A stretch of 64,000 nt of DNA from Symbiodinium natans (GCA_905221605.1 CAJNDS010002324.1:310501-374500); one strand, 5' to 3'. Shown: positions 9,719-21,844, counted from the stretch's first letter. Made by a program: numbers and translations. Notes: generated by a model from the letters alone, not told the origin.

Positions 9719-12162
9719 CCCATCAGTTTGGGGCTGGTGTGTCATGGCCCTCCTTCTCTCCACGATGCAGTTGCTTGGATCTTCCAGAAGCAGCGTCATG
9801 GTCCTTTGGCTTCAACTGCCAAGCAGTGGCCAGCCCTTCCTGCGGTGATGGACCCAAATAACTGAAAGTATTGCTAGGCAAGAATTGCATGAAGGAAGTG
9901 GTATTCTTGTAGGAGGCGCAATGAGAAGAATAAGACCGAAAGTGGAATTCGTCAGCCTTAATTCCCTACGCTTGGACCGCAAAATATCTTCCCTCGGCAG
10001 CCACTTTCTATCGGCTACAGGTGTTGGGATCAGCGGGTTTTGCGGATATCAAGGCGTGACTGAAGTCATAATGTCGAGAGGTTGTTGATGGCTTATGGCA
10101 AAGTCTAGCCTTCCCACCATATCTGCAATCCCAATCATCGGCCCGAAATCTTATTTGCAGGGGTGCTGGAGAGCAGCACTTCAGCTTTGAGCAAATTTGG
10201 TTCGATCATGAGCCTCACGATGTGCGTTTTTCCCGCGGCGTATGGTTCAGCATAGTTTTGCAGGGCCTTGCCTTGCATCCCTCGCTTCAAGAAACTGTGC
10301 AAATCACCCAGTCATGGCATCCATTCGTATGAGGACGCCGTCGCCCTCACCTATGGTGCCTCGGCCCAGTTCAGTGACGCGAAGTCTGCCCGGCGATAGG
10401 GTTTATAGGCGGTTGTTGCGAAGCACAAATAGTCAGTGGTAGCTTGTGGCTCACTGGCACCCTGAGACGTCATAGCAAACATCGTTCGAAGCTTAGCCAA
10501 GCATGAGCAATAAAGCCCTTGCCCAGGTGTCCAGGGCTGCCCAAGTGTCTACGGTGGTCAGTGGACACCTCAGAGCTCTGATTCTTTGAGGAACGGCGCC
10601 CAGTTCAGGACACGGGGTCTCGTGGCCGGCTCGATATCGATCAGTGATCAGGTCCTGCGCGTTCCGCGGGGCCTCGGCCTGAGCCAGCAGCTAGACCTGT
10701 GGGTTGCGGCGTGTTGCGGTGCTACGTGGTGCTACGTGGTGCTACGTCGGTTCTCTCGACTACCCTTGCGTGTGGCCGTTCCGGGCCCTCCTTTGCCGCT
10801 GTTGCGCTCGAGGCCGCCCTCCACTTGTGGACAAAGCGAGATCCACATCGAGACTCAGCTCAATTTGCTTGCGCTTGCATTGGAACTCGTGGCTTTTCAT
10901 GCCTCGCCCTCTGCAGGTGATTACCAGTTGCCTGGCAGCATGGGATGTCTTGAAATTCCAGGCTTCGCAGGTCTTTGGCTCTAGACTTTAGTCTTTGAGT
11001 GCGTTTAGTGCCATTGAAGTCTTGGGGATACCTGGGGTGCCCTGTTGAGCTCAGTCAATGGACATCCAGCACCGGTATACGCGGCGAGCCTTCCACCCGC
11101 GCGGGACCTAATTCTGCAGAACGGGTATGTCGGCGAAGAAGTTCCGGGTGTCGCGGGTTGTTGGCCGCATTCTGCCGCTCATAAGGTGATGCCAGAGCAG
11201 CAGTGTTCGTCGTTTGCGACACCGCGCCAAGCCTAGGCCCTAGGCCTCGAGGTTTGCGTTTGCGTCTCTTTCTGTGGCGGGGGACACGGGGGATTTAATT
11301 GTGAGGTCCCGCCTGGCCAACGTGAGATGGGAGCCATGGACTTACGTGTAGGGTGGGCGCTGCCTCATGCTCATCATGATGCTGCCTCTCCGTGAAAGCG
11401 ACGCTGTGCTCATTTGTGCTTGCTCAGGCAGCGTCGCCGGTTCTGCAGACGCCACCCAAGGCCCAGCGCTGACCTTGCCCAGAACGGACGAGCACCGGGC
11501 ATCTCTTTCATTCCAGGAATCAAGGCCATCACCGTCAGCCTCCCCTGAGCTGCTCGGATCTTGTTGGTAGCCGCTGGTAGCCTGTGGGTCGAGTCGGACG
11601 AGTATACGAGATGTGCTGTGATGTATCTATGACGTATCTATGACGTATCTATGACGTCATGTATGTGTGTTCTCAGAAGGTTGTCAGATTCTCTCCTGCG
11701 AGATGCATGAAGTGAAAGTCTCGAGGCCCTTGCCGAACCTGCTGCAGAAGCGGAAGCCGGACACGGAGGCGGCAGCTCCGCGTTCTTTGTGAAGTCCTTG
11801 TCTCCCAGCCTTGCGACGCCAGGAGCCTCCTGACAATGGCTCCGCAAAGGCCTGAAATGCCTTGGCTACCGTAGGGTGGAACTGCTTTGTGAGATGCCTT
11901 GCGCCTCCCGCCTTTGCAGGCAGGGCCAGAGAACCGCGAGCTGCAGGCCTGGAGCTTGGATGTTGCACGATTTTGCACGAGTTTCCCATGGGGAGTCATA
12001 GCTGGAAGGGTTGGAGGAGCCGTTGAGTGTCTTTACATCATGTCACGTCGCAATGTGGCCAGGCGATGCAGCAAGAGCGTGAAGCCTCACAGGCCGGCGC
12101 AGTGCATGCGCCGCGTCGCCATTGCGCTGCCTTGTTGACGATGTCGGTGCAAGCGTAACCTG

Positions 12163-12372
12163 GAGGAGATCCAGCAGCAGACGCGGCTCCAGGAGGAGGC
12201 TGCCATTGATTTAGCATTTGCCTTCTGTCAGCACATCCACCAGCCAGCCCCAAACACAAATCACTCGCAGTTCAACTTGCCATGCGTGCCGTGGCCCTCG
12301 GCATGCTCAGATGATGAAAGTTGGATTGGCGTGCGGCGCGTCCCATCGTGCTGCTTGTGTAAGATCATGTAG
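12163..12372 (+). pseudogene. Head coil exon, copy B
   Basis: Sixty-nine codons open to TAG at 12,370. The frame reads EEIQQQTRLQEEAAIDLAFAF, then a spacer with PNTNHSQFNLP and SACSDDESWIGVRR. Substitutions against A and C are spread through the block, yet the same frame stays open over about 55 codons, which is the best evidence for past selection. After the stop, the AGKALREHALQDG segment continues in another frame, so this copy carries a frameshift. Confidence 0.45.
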
Positions 12373-12907
12373 CCTGATCATCCTGATGCGCCAGGCGGGG
12401 AAGGCTCTGCGCGAGCACGCGCTTCAGGACGGTTTTTTTTGGGTTTTTTTTGGAGTGCAGCCATGAAAAGCGGGCAAGCTAAGTCCAAACAATGCATTAT
12501 GGGTGGTGGAAACGTCGTCCACAAAACTGGTCTGCTCCGTTGCTCCCTACTCCGTTGCTTCGTTCTCCCCTCCTTGTATACGGTTTGGGTTTCGGGTTCG
12601 ACTTTGGGACTTCAGGCATAGGGTTTATGGATTATAGGGTTTCTGCCCCCCACTGCGGCGCAACTGAGCAACGGGGCAAGGCCATTTCGGACATTCATCC
12701 CACCTGCGATGAAATTTTTGATCGGGGTATGGCGAAGAAGGAGCCATATGGTTCGGGGTCCCAGTCAGTCAACGAGTGTGCGACGGACTGCGGTCCGTTT
12801 AACGCATAAGCGTGCTTACGGATTGCTTACGGATTGGACATCTTGCACGTGTTCTGTGCCGATCGGATCCGTCGGCTGGCATGATTCACCTTAAGTGTGG
12901 CATGTAG

Positions 12908-13270
12908 TTGCCAGCCAAGGTAGGGTCAACGCTACCACTGATTGTTTTGCATATGCGCGATTCCATACTCTCCTGTGAAGTCCTTATGTTCACGACCTTG
13001 CTCTTGCATTTTGCACGGGAGGAGCAGCGGCTCCATTTCGAACAGCTGATCCAGGCCGCCTTTTGCATGGGAGCTTCCCCGAGTTTCGATGCGAGGCGTC
13101 AACAGGCTACATGTGGGTTCCTGGCAGCTTGTTTTCACTTCAGTGTACTCTGCAAAGCTAGGTTGAATGAGTTGAGGCATGCTGAGCTACAGAGGAGCTG
13201 CGTGCCTCTGGTAAGCAAAGCTGCCATAGCATGTGTCCCAGCCCAGTGCACTCCGTATATCTCCGTATAA
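12908..13270 (+). pseudogene. Coil exon EQxLxFEQ type, B-1
   Basis: 120 open codons containing AREEQRLHFEQLIQAAFCMG near 13,014, and later ARLNELRHAELQRSCVPL, a segment also present in A (about 3,350 and 4,530) and C (about 23,055). The downstream segment is shared by all units, though in A it is interrupted. Confidence 0.4.
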
Positions 13271-13312
13271 TATGAAGCTTTGCTCAGTCTGTTTGCTTTC
13301 GAAACTGTGCAG

Positions 13313-13373
13313 GGGACTGAAGATGCCCATGAGCAAGCCTGCAAGGCGGGCTGTTGGCGAGCAAGCGTCGCAG
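13313..13373 (+). CDS. 61-nt EDAHEQTxKAG exon, copy B (GC donor)
   Basis: Bounded by acceptor actgtgcag and a GC donor (gtcgcag/gctaca). The frame reads GTEDAHEQACKAGCWRASVA plus one base (phase 1). The same length and boundaries occur at 14,830, 26,442 and 23,184. A GC donor is compatible with dinoflagellate splicing. Function unknown; the residue pattern suggests coiled coil. Confidence 0.45.
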
Positions 13374-13450
13374 GCTACAAATCCGCTTAGCCTCCGGGGC
13401 CGATTCTCCCTTCCTTCCGGCGCCGCAAGTTGATTTCACGAAGTTGCCAG

Positions 13451-13795
13451 GCCATGCTAGTCGAGAACCAGGCAGTCCTGGAGGCCAACACGGTGTGGCA
13501 CATCCCATTTTGCTGCTTGTTGGAGATCATGTCGCCTGATCATCCTGAACCGCCAGGCAGAGAAGGCCCTGCGCGAGCACGAGCTTCAGGACAGGGTGTT
13601 TTTGTCTTCACATGTTGGCGGACGCCCATGCAAGCAGGCCAGCTAAGTCTAAGCGCACATGTTGGGTCGGGGTCAATGGCTGAAGCTGATCTGTCTGTGG
13701 CACCTGCAGAGCTTGTCATTGCTGAAGGTGCCAACCATGCATTTCGGGGTCCCGGTCAGTCAACAAGTAGACTTCGATCTGCCGTATTTAGCTGA
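13451..13795 (+). pseudogene. RLEYEQALEA module, copy B
   Basis: After aagttgccag it reads AMLVENQAVLEANTVWHIPF and stays open to 13,795, but the second-half motif is read out of frame (PPGREGPARARASGQG in place of AEKALREHELQD). Frameshifted relic. Confidence 0.35.
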
Positions 13796-13980
13796 GTACT
13801 TGTAAACCTAGACTCTTAGAGGCGTGCTCACGGATTGCTTACGGATTGCATTCTCTGTGCCGATCGGATCCGTCGGCTGGTGTGATTCGCATGTATTTGC
13901 AAACCAGGGTCGGGGCACTTTCAATGCTGCCACTGCTTGGGCATATGTGCGATTCCATACTCCTCTGAAAGTCATGTTGC

Positions 13981-14202
13981 ATGCCGATTTTCACGGCCTT
14001 GTTCTTCGATCTTGCACGGGAGGAGCAGCGGCTCCATTTCGAGCAGCTGATCCAGGCCGCCCCTTGCATGTGCCTCGCGCCTGCAGGCTTCAGGAGGCTT
14101 TCGGGGGTTTTACCCTCAGACCGTGAAGACCCCAGCCACAGCTCTCCAGTTTCTCTAAATCGGAGCCTTGGCCTTAAGGGCAACACAGTGCCACGGTGGT
14201 AG
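13981..14202 (+). pseudogene. Coil exon EQxLxFEQ type, B-2
   Basis: Seventy-three open codons with LAREEQRLHFEQLIQAAPCM. It is similar to B-1 but with a different tail (DREDPSHSSPVSLNRSLG). Confidence 0.4.
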
Positions 14203-14829
14203 AAAACAAACTTGATCCAGGGCTCAGGTTTCAGTTGTTGCACGTGACGACTTCTTTGTGATTTCTGCTTGACATCCTCACGGAAGGACCAGGGGCTCCA
14301 TTTCCAGCGGCTGCTGCAGGCCGCTTGTGTTGCATCCGTGCCTTGCGCCCTTTTGTGCGTGCCTGCAAAAACTTAAAGGAGGCTTCGGGGGACTTCTCTC
14401 AGAGATGCATGGGGGACACAGCGAAAATTAGAGGCATGACACCTGGGAGTTTCCCTGAGTTTCCATTGCTTAAGCGAAATCCAACACATCAGGCAGGCAA
14501 ATCGGGTAGCCCTGAACATACTGATACGTGCGCGTGGCCAGTGTTGGGCCGTAGTCCCGCATGCCCTGCCACCTTGATTCTTCCGCCTGTGATTCTTCCA
14601 CGATGCGGGATGTCCAGCGCAGCACATGTGTGAGCGTTTGGCTTGGGTTGCCGTAGACGGTAAGCTGGTGAGGAGTTGCTAGCCTCTAGGTATAGCGTGG
14701 TCTGGTGTGTGTCCATGCGCATGATGTATATGGCTGCGTTCACTTTGATTGTTTTAGATAGAGCGCGCCTTCCAGGAATCCCCTCAGCCCTCTCAGTCCG
14801 TATCAGCCTTGCTTGTCTTCGCACATCAG

Positions 14830-14890
14830 GAGACTGGGGACGCCCACGAGCAAACCCGGAAGGCGGGCTGTCCACTGTCATGCCTTTCAG
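14830..14890 (+). CDS. 61-nt EDAHEQTxKAG exon, copy B (GT donor)
   Basis: Bounded by acceptor cgcacatcag and donor cctttcag/gtgtgc. It reads ETGDAHEQTRKAGCPLSCLS plus one base. It is the same length as the exons at 13,313 and 26,442, although about a third of residues differ. Confidence 0.45.
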
Positions 14891-16254
14891 GTGTGCGGGT
14901 GCAGATTCCTTTCAATGTGGCAGGGAGGCCACTAGCGTAGCCTTTAGGCAGATGCTCGCTTCGTTCCAGCACCCAAGTTTATGTCGCGGAATTGCTAGGC
15001 GTTGCAGCTCGAGTTCGCACAAGCCCTGGAGGCCAGGCGCAGCGCATTTGGCACAGTGCATTTCGTGCTGCCGGTAGACTGTCACATCGCCGGACTGATC
15101 CGCAAGGCCGAGAAGGCGCTGCGCGAGCGGATGCTCCAGGACAGGGCGCTTTGGCTTCGTTGACGTGTGCCTTTTCAAAGCCAGTCCAACTACCGGACCA
15201 TTAGCAGCCCAGATTTCTTTCCCTTCATCAAAATCGGAGAGGCGTTTGCACGATTTACCAGCCTGCGTCTCCTGGCAGTTGTTGATCAAGCCACCATGTC
15301 GGTGTTGACATTCTCGTCTCAATCCTGGAGCATCACGAGAACCATCAGTAGTTGGTGGAGATTCTGGCGTGACTTACGTACAAAAGGCCCTGCTTGAGTT
15401 TCCAGTTCCAGAGTGCTGATCAGCCCTTTTGGTTTGTATTTGTTACGCGTGGAGCTCAACTTGGGAAGACTGCTTCTGCCAGCTGGTGTTGCTCATTCAT
15501 TTTGTAGAAAGAGACTCCGGATACACACCCTGGCGATGCATGCGATTTTGGTTTCCTCTTGGCGGCCAGTTTCCCCCTTGCTGGTTTCGCCGCTTCTTAC
15601 AGGAGCAGCAGCAAAGCTTCGAGCAGCTGCTGAAGGCGTGATTCGCTTCTCGCTAGGTGCAAGCATCATCGGGGTGGTTTCTCTCAAAGAGGTTTCTAGG
15701 TACATTATGAGAGCCCTTGCGGACCCCTACCGGGGCGTAGTGTACAAACTATACCCTGAACTCCAAAATTTTTACTCTTGGCCGAAGCCCTAAACCCAAA
15801 AACCTTAAACCCCAGAGCCATAGCTTTGAGGCCAGCTCAGGCCAGCTCAGGCATTTATCTGGCCTCCGCGTGAACTGCTCGTACTGTCAGCCTACGGCTC
15901 CTCACTGGTTTCCTGATGCCCCAGTATGCTCCTCTCCGGGCCTTTACGTGCCTTCATCACTCGATGCTGCGCCCTCCTCCAACGCACTCGCAAGGACTCG
16001 CGAGAGCAGACGATGGAGGCCGGCTGTCGAGTGAATGGTCCGTGTGAGCTCCTTCCAAAACACGAGGGATAGACATAAACAAAACATTGGAGAGACCAAG
16101 GTCAAAGCCTGGATCAGTCATGTTTTGAGGCGCACTTGGTAAAGGAAGAAGGATCAGGAAGAATTGCAGGGCATGGCGAAGGAACGAAACCAGTCAAATG
16201 AAAGACGCTGAGAACACGAAATCCGAAACCGCAAGTTGATGTCAGAACTGCTAG

Positions 16255-16842
16255 GCGCTGCGGCTCGAGTACGAGCAAGCATTGGAGGCCCCGCACAGTG
16301 CATTTCGTGTTGCCGGTAGAAGATCACGTCGCCTGATCCGCAAGGCCGAGAAGGCGCTGCGCGAGCGTGCACTCCAGGACAGGGCGATCGGAGTGGTCCT
16401 TGCACGTCGAACCAGCCCACGTTTCTTGGTAGTTGCTCATCTCATCTCCCCTTCGTTGGTTGACCGTTTGTCAGGTGTGCCCGGGTGCATCACACTAAGA
16501 TGTTGGCGTTGGCCTTCCGATGTTCTCGCTTATCTTGTTCTTGCGTATCTTGCCACGCCAATGCGATTTCTGTTTCCTCGTTTTCGGCGGAATCCCGTTG
16601 AGAATCGGATCAGCCGGCTTGCTGCTTTCACCGCTTCTTCGCTGCGACAGGAGCAGCAGCTTAACTTCGAGCAGCTGCTGAAGGCCGCGGAGGCTGCGTG
16701 CTTTCGGTCTCGCTGGGCAGAAGCATTTTCAAGGGTTATTCTAGGAACACCGTTATGGTCTAAGTTACCAAAGTTGAGATGTTCTCAGAAGGACGGCTCC
16801 CTCAGAAGGAGTGTTCCTTGTGGTGTTTTCGCCTTGTTCTGA
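16255..16842 (+). CDS. Longest open coil segment: two modules in one frame, copy B
   Basis: 195 open codons after acceptor gtcagaactgctag. Residues 1-12 read ALRLEYEQALEA. A basic linker RVAGRRSRR leads to LIRKAEKALRERALQDRAI (about residues 28-46). About 130 residues on, SSLRQEQQLNFEQLLKAAEA (the other coil type) appears in the same frame, followed by ACFRSRWAEAFSRVIL. The middle includes hydrophobic runs that look like intron translated by chance, with an acceptor-like gctgcgacag just before the second coil (16,651). Either two exons in a compatible phase or a rare undamaged stretch. Predicted coiled coil; no enzyme or binding motif seen. Confidence 0.45.
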   Translation, partial: ALRLEYEQALEAPHSAFRVAGRRSRRLIRKAEKALRERALQDRAIGVVLARRTSPRFLVVAHLISPSLVDRLSGVPGCITLRCWRWPSDVLAYLVLAYLATPMRFLFPRFRRNPVENRISRLAAFTASSLRQEQQLNFEQLLKAAEAACFRSRWAEAFSRVILGTPLWSKLPKLRCSQKDGSLRRSVPCGVFALF

Positions 16843-17390
16843 ACGGATGGGATCTCTTTAGCACTCGGTGCCACGCCCTCCTCCGCCGCACTCGCAAGGA
16901 TGCTCGAAAGCAGACGATGGAGGCCGGCTGTCGAGCGAACAGTCCAAGAGCTTCCCCGCGCTCGGGATAGACCGGGGTAGACATGAAAAGTCAAAAGCCT
17001 CAGAGACAAAAGCAAGCTTGGATCAAGCAAGCAAGGTAGCTGGGAAATATGTGCTGCGTTCCGATTGACAGCTGGACGAACTTCAAGTTTTCTGACGTTG
17101 CGCTCCAGAAGACCTAGTACATTGTGGGATCGTTGAAGCGTAAAGGCCCCTTTAACTGTGACATGTCCGAGCTGCAGGACCTCGTGCCGCCCTGCCCGCC
17201 TGCAGCCTCCGAGCACCGGGACATTCCACAGGAAATGATGGCGTCTGTCTGCGTGTGTGCGTGTGCGTTTGGGCTTTTGGATGTCGCAATCGAATCGGTT
17301 TGAAGCTGAGAGAAAGATTTTGGTTTAAGACTCAACACTGCAGTCAGCAAGCATGCGAATGCGCCTGCGTACCAACGGTCTTTGCCGTAG

Positions 17391-17441
17391 GAAGCCGCCG
17401 CAGTCTCCCCGCCGCCAGACGGGCAGCCTCTGCCTGCGCAG
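17391..17441 (+). pseudogene. 3' block G, copy B
   Basis: EAAAVSPPPDGQPLPAQ after tctttgccgtag. It is almost the same as 8,091-8,141. A further copy at 17,597 reads EAAAVSKAVQAPMPTRSPEM and links to the form in copy C. Confidence 0.4.
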
Positions 17442-18002
17442 GCTCCCATAACTCTGCGTCGGTGTGTATGTGTGTGTTGAAGGCGAGATAATCAGGCAAC
17501 ACTGCAGTCAACCAGCATGCTTGTGCGTTTGGGTACCAATGGTCTTTGTGTGTCAGGATTTCGGTCCCCTCCTTTCATGCCCCATATGCCCCGCAGGAAG
17601 CTGCTGCAGTCTCCAAAGCGGTGCAGGCACCCATGCCAACTCGAAGCCCTGAAATGGCCCCACGTGCAACTTGAGAAGTGTACCAAAGCAAAAGAGTAGG
17701 CACAAAGCAATGGCCCTAAAGCCGGAAAAAACGTGTTGATTGTGTCCTGCAATGGGGCAGTGTCAGCCTATGTGGCAAAAAAGAAGCCAACAACACACAG
17801 GATCCGTTGTGAATGACAAGACTGTGTGGACTAGAGTGGGGTGAGGGTCCAAGGTTTGGGATTTATGTGCATTGAGTTCTGTGTTTGGTTGGAACTAGGC
17901 TGAAAATGTGTTACGGTTTCCCGGCTTTGGGCACCGGAGGTTTCGGGGCCATGAAATGCCATGAAAGACCAGAGGGCAACAGTGCTTTCAGCTTGCCTTT
18001 GA

Positions 18003-18236
18003 TTGTCGCTATCGACAGGTAAAACAGCGCCTGGCAAGCAGTCTCGAAGGGATGAGGTGATGTGGACGCAGAAGCTCAAGCGTCCCAGCATGCGACCGGA
18101 ACCGTGGCGCCCAGCGCCGCCAATCAGGTTCACGCTCGGCTCGAGAGAGCTCAGCTCTTTTCCGAAAAAAACTGGCCGAAGCCGCCGCCGACCACGGCAT
18201 GACACTTTGCTTCATTCGCAACATCGTCCCACATAG
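18003..18236 (+). pseudogene. Block H, copy B
   Basis: Seventy-seven open codons, basic (PPIRFTLGSRELSSFPKKTG, RSRRRPRHDT). It is homologous at DNA level to 29,620-29,870 in copy C, but most of it is read in a different frame from C. Which frame is ancestral is uncertain. Confidence 0.3.
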
Positions 18237-18342
18237 TCATCAGTACAAATCAACGCCAAGACGTGAAAAGGCTGCATCATCACCGACCCAGGAATTCTGA
18301 TGCCAAAGCCCCCGTCTCCTTGTCATGCCTGCTGAATGTAAG

Positions 18343-18480
18343 GCGGGCGCCAGCGCAGCAGAAGAGGCTGCGCACTTCAAGGAGATCATCCGACGGGATC
18401 CCCAACCTGCAAGCGCACGATCCATTCTTCCCTGTGGCTGCGACATCTTGCAGCTTATGCTGGCCACCGTGATTACTACA
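18343..18480 (+). pseudogene. Block I, copy B
   Basis: Reads AGASAAEEAAHFKEIIRRDP, then QPASARSILPCG. The core matches copy C at 18 of 20 positions. Confidence 0.4.
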
Positions 18481-18622
18481 TGACTTTTTTCTGCTACCGT
18501 TAGAAGCACATGTTCGTCCCAGCCTGTCCCAGCTATACGTGTTGGCTGTGCCCTGAGGCCGGATTGACCTGGTCTAGTTCAGGGGACTAACGAGGGGAGT
18601 TATAAACGGGAGTTGGCCGCAG

Positions 18623-18873
18623 GAAGCCCTGGCGTCCTACCGCCAGCGCTATGATGGCAGGACCCCGGATGCCGCGGCTTGACGCATTCAGGTCTTCGTG
18701 AACCTGAGTGAAAAACATATTAATTAAAACATCATGCGTTCGAAGGTGCCTCTGATCCCACGCTTTGCCTTGCTCAGTCGCAGCTCGCCATCTTCTCCGC
18801 GAACATGGGCTTCCCCGTGCCCTTCAAGTTGGCGAAGGAGCTTCTCTGGGCCCGCCGCCGCCGCCGCCGCTGA
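18623..18873 (+). pseudogene. 3' exon J-K, copy B (disrupted)
   Basis: J is intact (EALASYRQRYDGRTPDAAA, then the same TGA). K begins VFVNLSEKH and is then broken by an AT-rich insertion (attaattaaaacat) that brings a stop and a frameshift. The rest (AQSQLAIFSANMGFPVPFKL, AKELLWARR) resumes downstream. Clear pseudogenisation of this copy. Confidence 0.6.
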
Positions 18874-21475
18874 CGTTCCTTGGCTTCAACTTTCTGCAGG
18901 ATCTTGGCTTTTCAGGCTTTTGCTTGGGCCACTTGGGGGGGGGGGCGTTACCAATGCTCCCACAAGATCCAAAGAGTATTGGAGGCGCTCACAGAAGTCT
19001 TGCGGAATGGGACCCAGGATCTTTTTTTTTTGTCTTCCTCTTGAGTTGAGTTGCTCTCGTTTTCTCTTAAGTTCAGCCATCCCAGCCTCGTCCCCTGAAG
19101 TCGGCGCTGGCTCTGCCCTGCGGTTCTACCCCTTCTTCACAAGTAGGGGTGATTAGGGTGTGGATTTTGGGTTACGGTCTTTCCGTTGACGTGTTCGGTT
19201 ACGGCGCCGCCCTCAGAACTAGGCGCCGCCAGCGGCTGTGCGGGATTCCGTGGGCGTCTATGTCCACAAATCTTCATGCGGCATAGTGCGCATCATAGTG
19301 CACATCTGCTGATGGGAGCCTTCGACGCTATGTCCGCAGCACGTCTAGATGGAGCATCGGGACTCGCTCCCTCTTCGCACACGTGTGCTTCTTGCGAGTC
19401 CACATCACGCAGCCCGCTTTGCTTTTGCGTCTCAGGCTGCTGCAGTGCGGCTCCCACCTAGAGTGCCGGTGACCTGTGGTGTCCTGGCACATTCTTATGT
19501 TATCTTATGTCTGTTTCATCTGTCTCACAAAGTCTCACACGTCACAGCAGGAGGGGCTATAGCGGATGACTTGAAGCAAGCATTGACATCAACTGCGCCC
19601 TAGCATCGAAGCCCCCAGTTCTGTGTGCTGTCGAAGAACTTTAAACAAACATCTGTCCTTTCGCTGAGTGGTCAAGAGCCCGGATTCGCCGGAGAAAATT
19701 GTGACCCATCGGTTTGGGGGTGGCGTGTCATGCCCTCCTTCTCTCCACGCGATACATCTTCCAGAAGCAGCATCGTGGTCATTTGGCTTCAACTGCCAGT
19801 GGCCGCCCTATCGGCTACAGGTGTTGGGATCAGAGGGTTTTGCAGATGTCAAGGCGTCACTGAAGTCATAATGTCGAGAGGTTGTTCATGGCTTATAGCA
19901 AAGTCTCGCCTTCCTACCATATCGAGACCGGCACTTCAGCTTTGAGCAGATTTGGTTCGATTGCGGGCCTCATGGTTTGCTTTTCCCGCAGCGTGTGGTT
20001 CAGAGTAGTTTCGCAGGGCCTTGCCTTGCGCCATCTTGCGCCCCTCGTTTCAAGTGCACAAGTTACTTCAAATTTATCAGCCATGGCATCCATTCGGATG
20101 AGGACGCCGTCGCCCTCACCTATGGTGCCTTGGCCCAGTTCAGTGACGCCAAGTCTGCCCCGGCGATAGGATTTCTAGGCGATTGTTGCGAGGCACAAAG
20201 AGGCAGTGGTATCGTGTGACTCGCGGGCACCCTGTGAGACGCCATAGCGAAAATGATTTAAAGGATACGCCAAACATGGGCAACAAAGCGCTTGCCCAGG
20301 TGTCCAGATCTGGCCATGTGTCTAGGGTGGTCAGTGGACGCCTCAGAGCTCTGATTCTTTGAGGACACGGAGGGCCTCGTGACCGGTTCGATATGTGATC
20401 AGGTCCTGCGCGTTCCGCGGGGCCTCGGCCTGAGCCAGCATGCAAGCCTGACAGGGACCATGTTGCCACACCCGTGGGTTGCAGCGTGTTGGTCCTAAGT
20501 GGTGCTACGTCCGGTAGGTCCAGAGTTGAGAGCCATGGCCGTTGCCCTCCTTTGCAGCTGTTTCGCGCGAGGCCGCCCCTCTACTTGCGGACCAAGCGCG
20601 ATCCGTTGGTGGTGAGCGCGTGGAGCCCCAGATGAAGAGGTCGAGACTTGTTGCGCTAGCATTGGAACTCATGGCTTTTCATGCCTGCCTCGCCCTCTGC
20701 AGGTGATCACCAGTTGCCCGGCAGCATGGGATGTCTTGAAATTCCAGGCTTCGCAAGTTTTTGGCCCTCAGTCTCTAGTGCCATTGAGGACTTGGGGATA
20801 CCTGGGGTGCCCTGTTGAGCGCACATGTTTCGCCACGTTCACCGATCAGTCCCTGGACATCCGGCACCTCCGGTGTATGCCGCGCGCCTTCCACCCGCGC
20901 GGGACCTATGCAGAACGGGTAGGTCGGCGAGTAGGCGCCGGGCATGGCTGTTGCCCGTGCTATGCTGCCCTGCCGTTTCATAAGGCGATGCCAGTACGGC
21001 AGTGCCCGCCGTTTGCGACACCGCGCCGAGCCTAGGCCCCAGGCCTCGAGGTTTGCAATTTGCGTCTCTTTTTTTGGCGACGGACGGCGGGGGCTTCAAT
21101 TGTCAGGTCAGGCCTGGTCAACGTGAGATGGGAGCCATGCACTTACGGTGACCGTAGGGTGAGGGATGCCTCATGCTCATCATGATGTGCTGCCTCTCCG
21201 TGAAAGCGACGCTGTGCTCATTTGCGCTTGCTCAGGCAGCGTCGTCGCCGGCTCTCCAGACGCCGCCCAAGGCCCAGCGCTGACCTTAACCCAAAACAGA
21301 CGAGCGCGGGGCCAGCTGTCGCTTCGATTCCAGGAGGCAAGGCCACCGCTGGCAGCCTCCCATGAGCTCCTCGGATCTTGTTTGTAGCCTGCGGGTCGCG
21401 TCGGACGAGTATACGAGATGTTCTGTGCTGTATCTATGCTGGCATCATATATGTGTGTTCTCATAGTGTTCTCAT

Positions 21476-21820
21476 ATGTTCTCATGTGAGATGCATGGAG
21501 TGAAAGACTTCGAGGCCCTTGCCGAACCTGCTGCAAAGGCGGAAGCCGGACACGGAGGCGGGGCGACAGCCTTCGTTGCTTCGGCGATGCACAGCGCGTT
21601 CTTTGTGAAGTCCTTGTCCCCTAGCCCTTTCGCCGCCAGGAGCCTCCCGACTATGACTCCCCAAAGGCCTGAACTGCCTCGGCTACAGGGTGGAACTTCC
21701 CACTCACCTCCACCCCTTTGCAGGCAGGGCCAGAGACCCGCGAGCTGCAGGACGGGCCGCAAGGGCTTGGGTGTTGCACGATTTCGCACCATTTTCGCTG
21801 ACGGCCATGGGGAGGGTTAG
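21476..21820 (+). pseudogene. Ala/Glu-rich exon-like block, copy C
   Basis: 114 open codons containing the same core as copy A (VKDFEALAEPAAKAEAGHGG) and a similar following segment (ATAFVASAMHSAFFVKSLSP). Conservation of both frame and sequence with A over about 45 codons, against a broken copy in B, argues that this was coding. The function is unknown. Confidence 0.4.
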
Positions 21821-21844
21821 CTCGGGTGTCGGGGGAGCAGTTGT

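Larger units (their letters stand above)
1..10088 (+). repeat. 10-kb tandem unit, copy A
   Basis: First of three head-to-tail copies. The start tggcttatagcaaag recurs at 10,089 and 19,889. Shared landmarks in the same order include the block at about 432 (10,562; 20,334), the block at about 836 (10,915; 20,701), the Ala/Glu-rich block at 1,600, the coil exons from 2,029 to 7,367, and the 3' blocks at 7,838, 8,091, 8,504, 8,912 and 9,560. The window edge may cut off a few upstream bases. Copy A carries a private 1.2-kb internal duplication and lacks the block seen at 29,741 in copy C. Copies differ by substitutions and many small indels, so the array is not fresh. The layout of repeated blocks is seen directly; that it was a gene is inferred from frame conservation of some blocks. 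Confidence 0.9.
10089..19888 (+). repeat. 10-kb tandem unit, copy B
   Basis: Second head-to-tail copy, with the same block order as A and C. It holds the longest open coil-bearing reading frame (16,255-16,842) and two intact 61-nt exons (13,313 and 14,830). It also shows clear damage: the Ala/Glu-rich block at about 11,715 is frameshifted by a short deletion, the 3' block at 18,692 is disrupted by an AT-rich insertion, and the 3'-most block (about 19,550) has an in-frame TAG after its third codon. On balance copy B looks like the most degraded 3' end, although its coil region is well kept. Confidence 0.88.
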
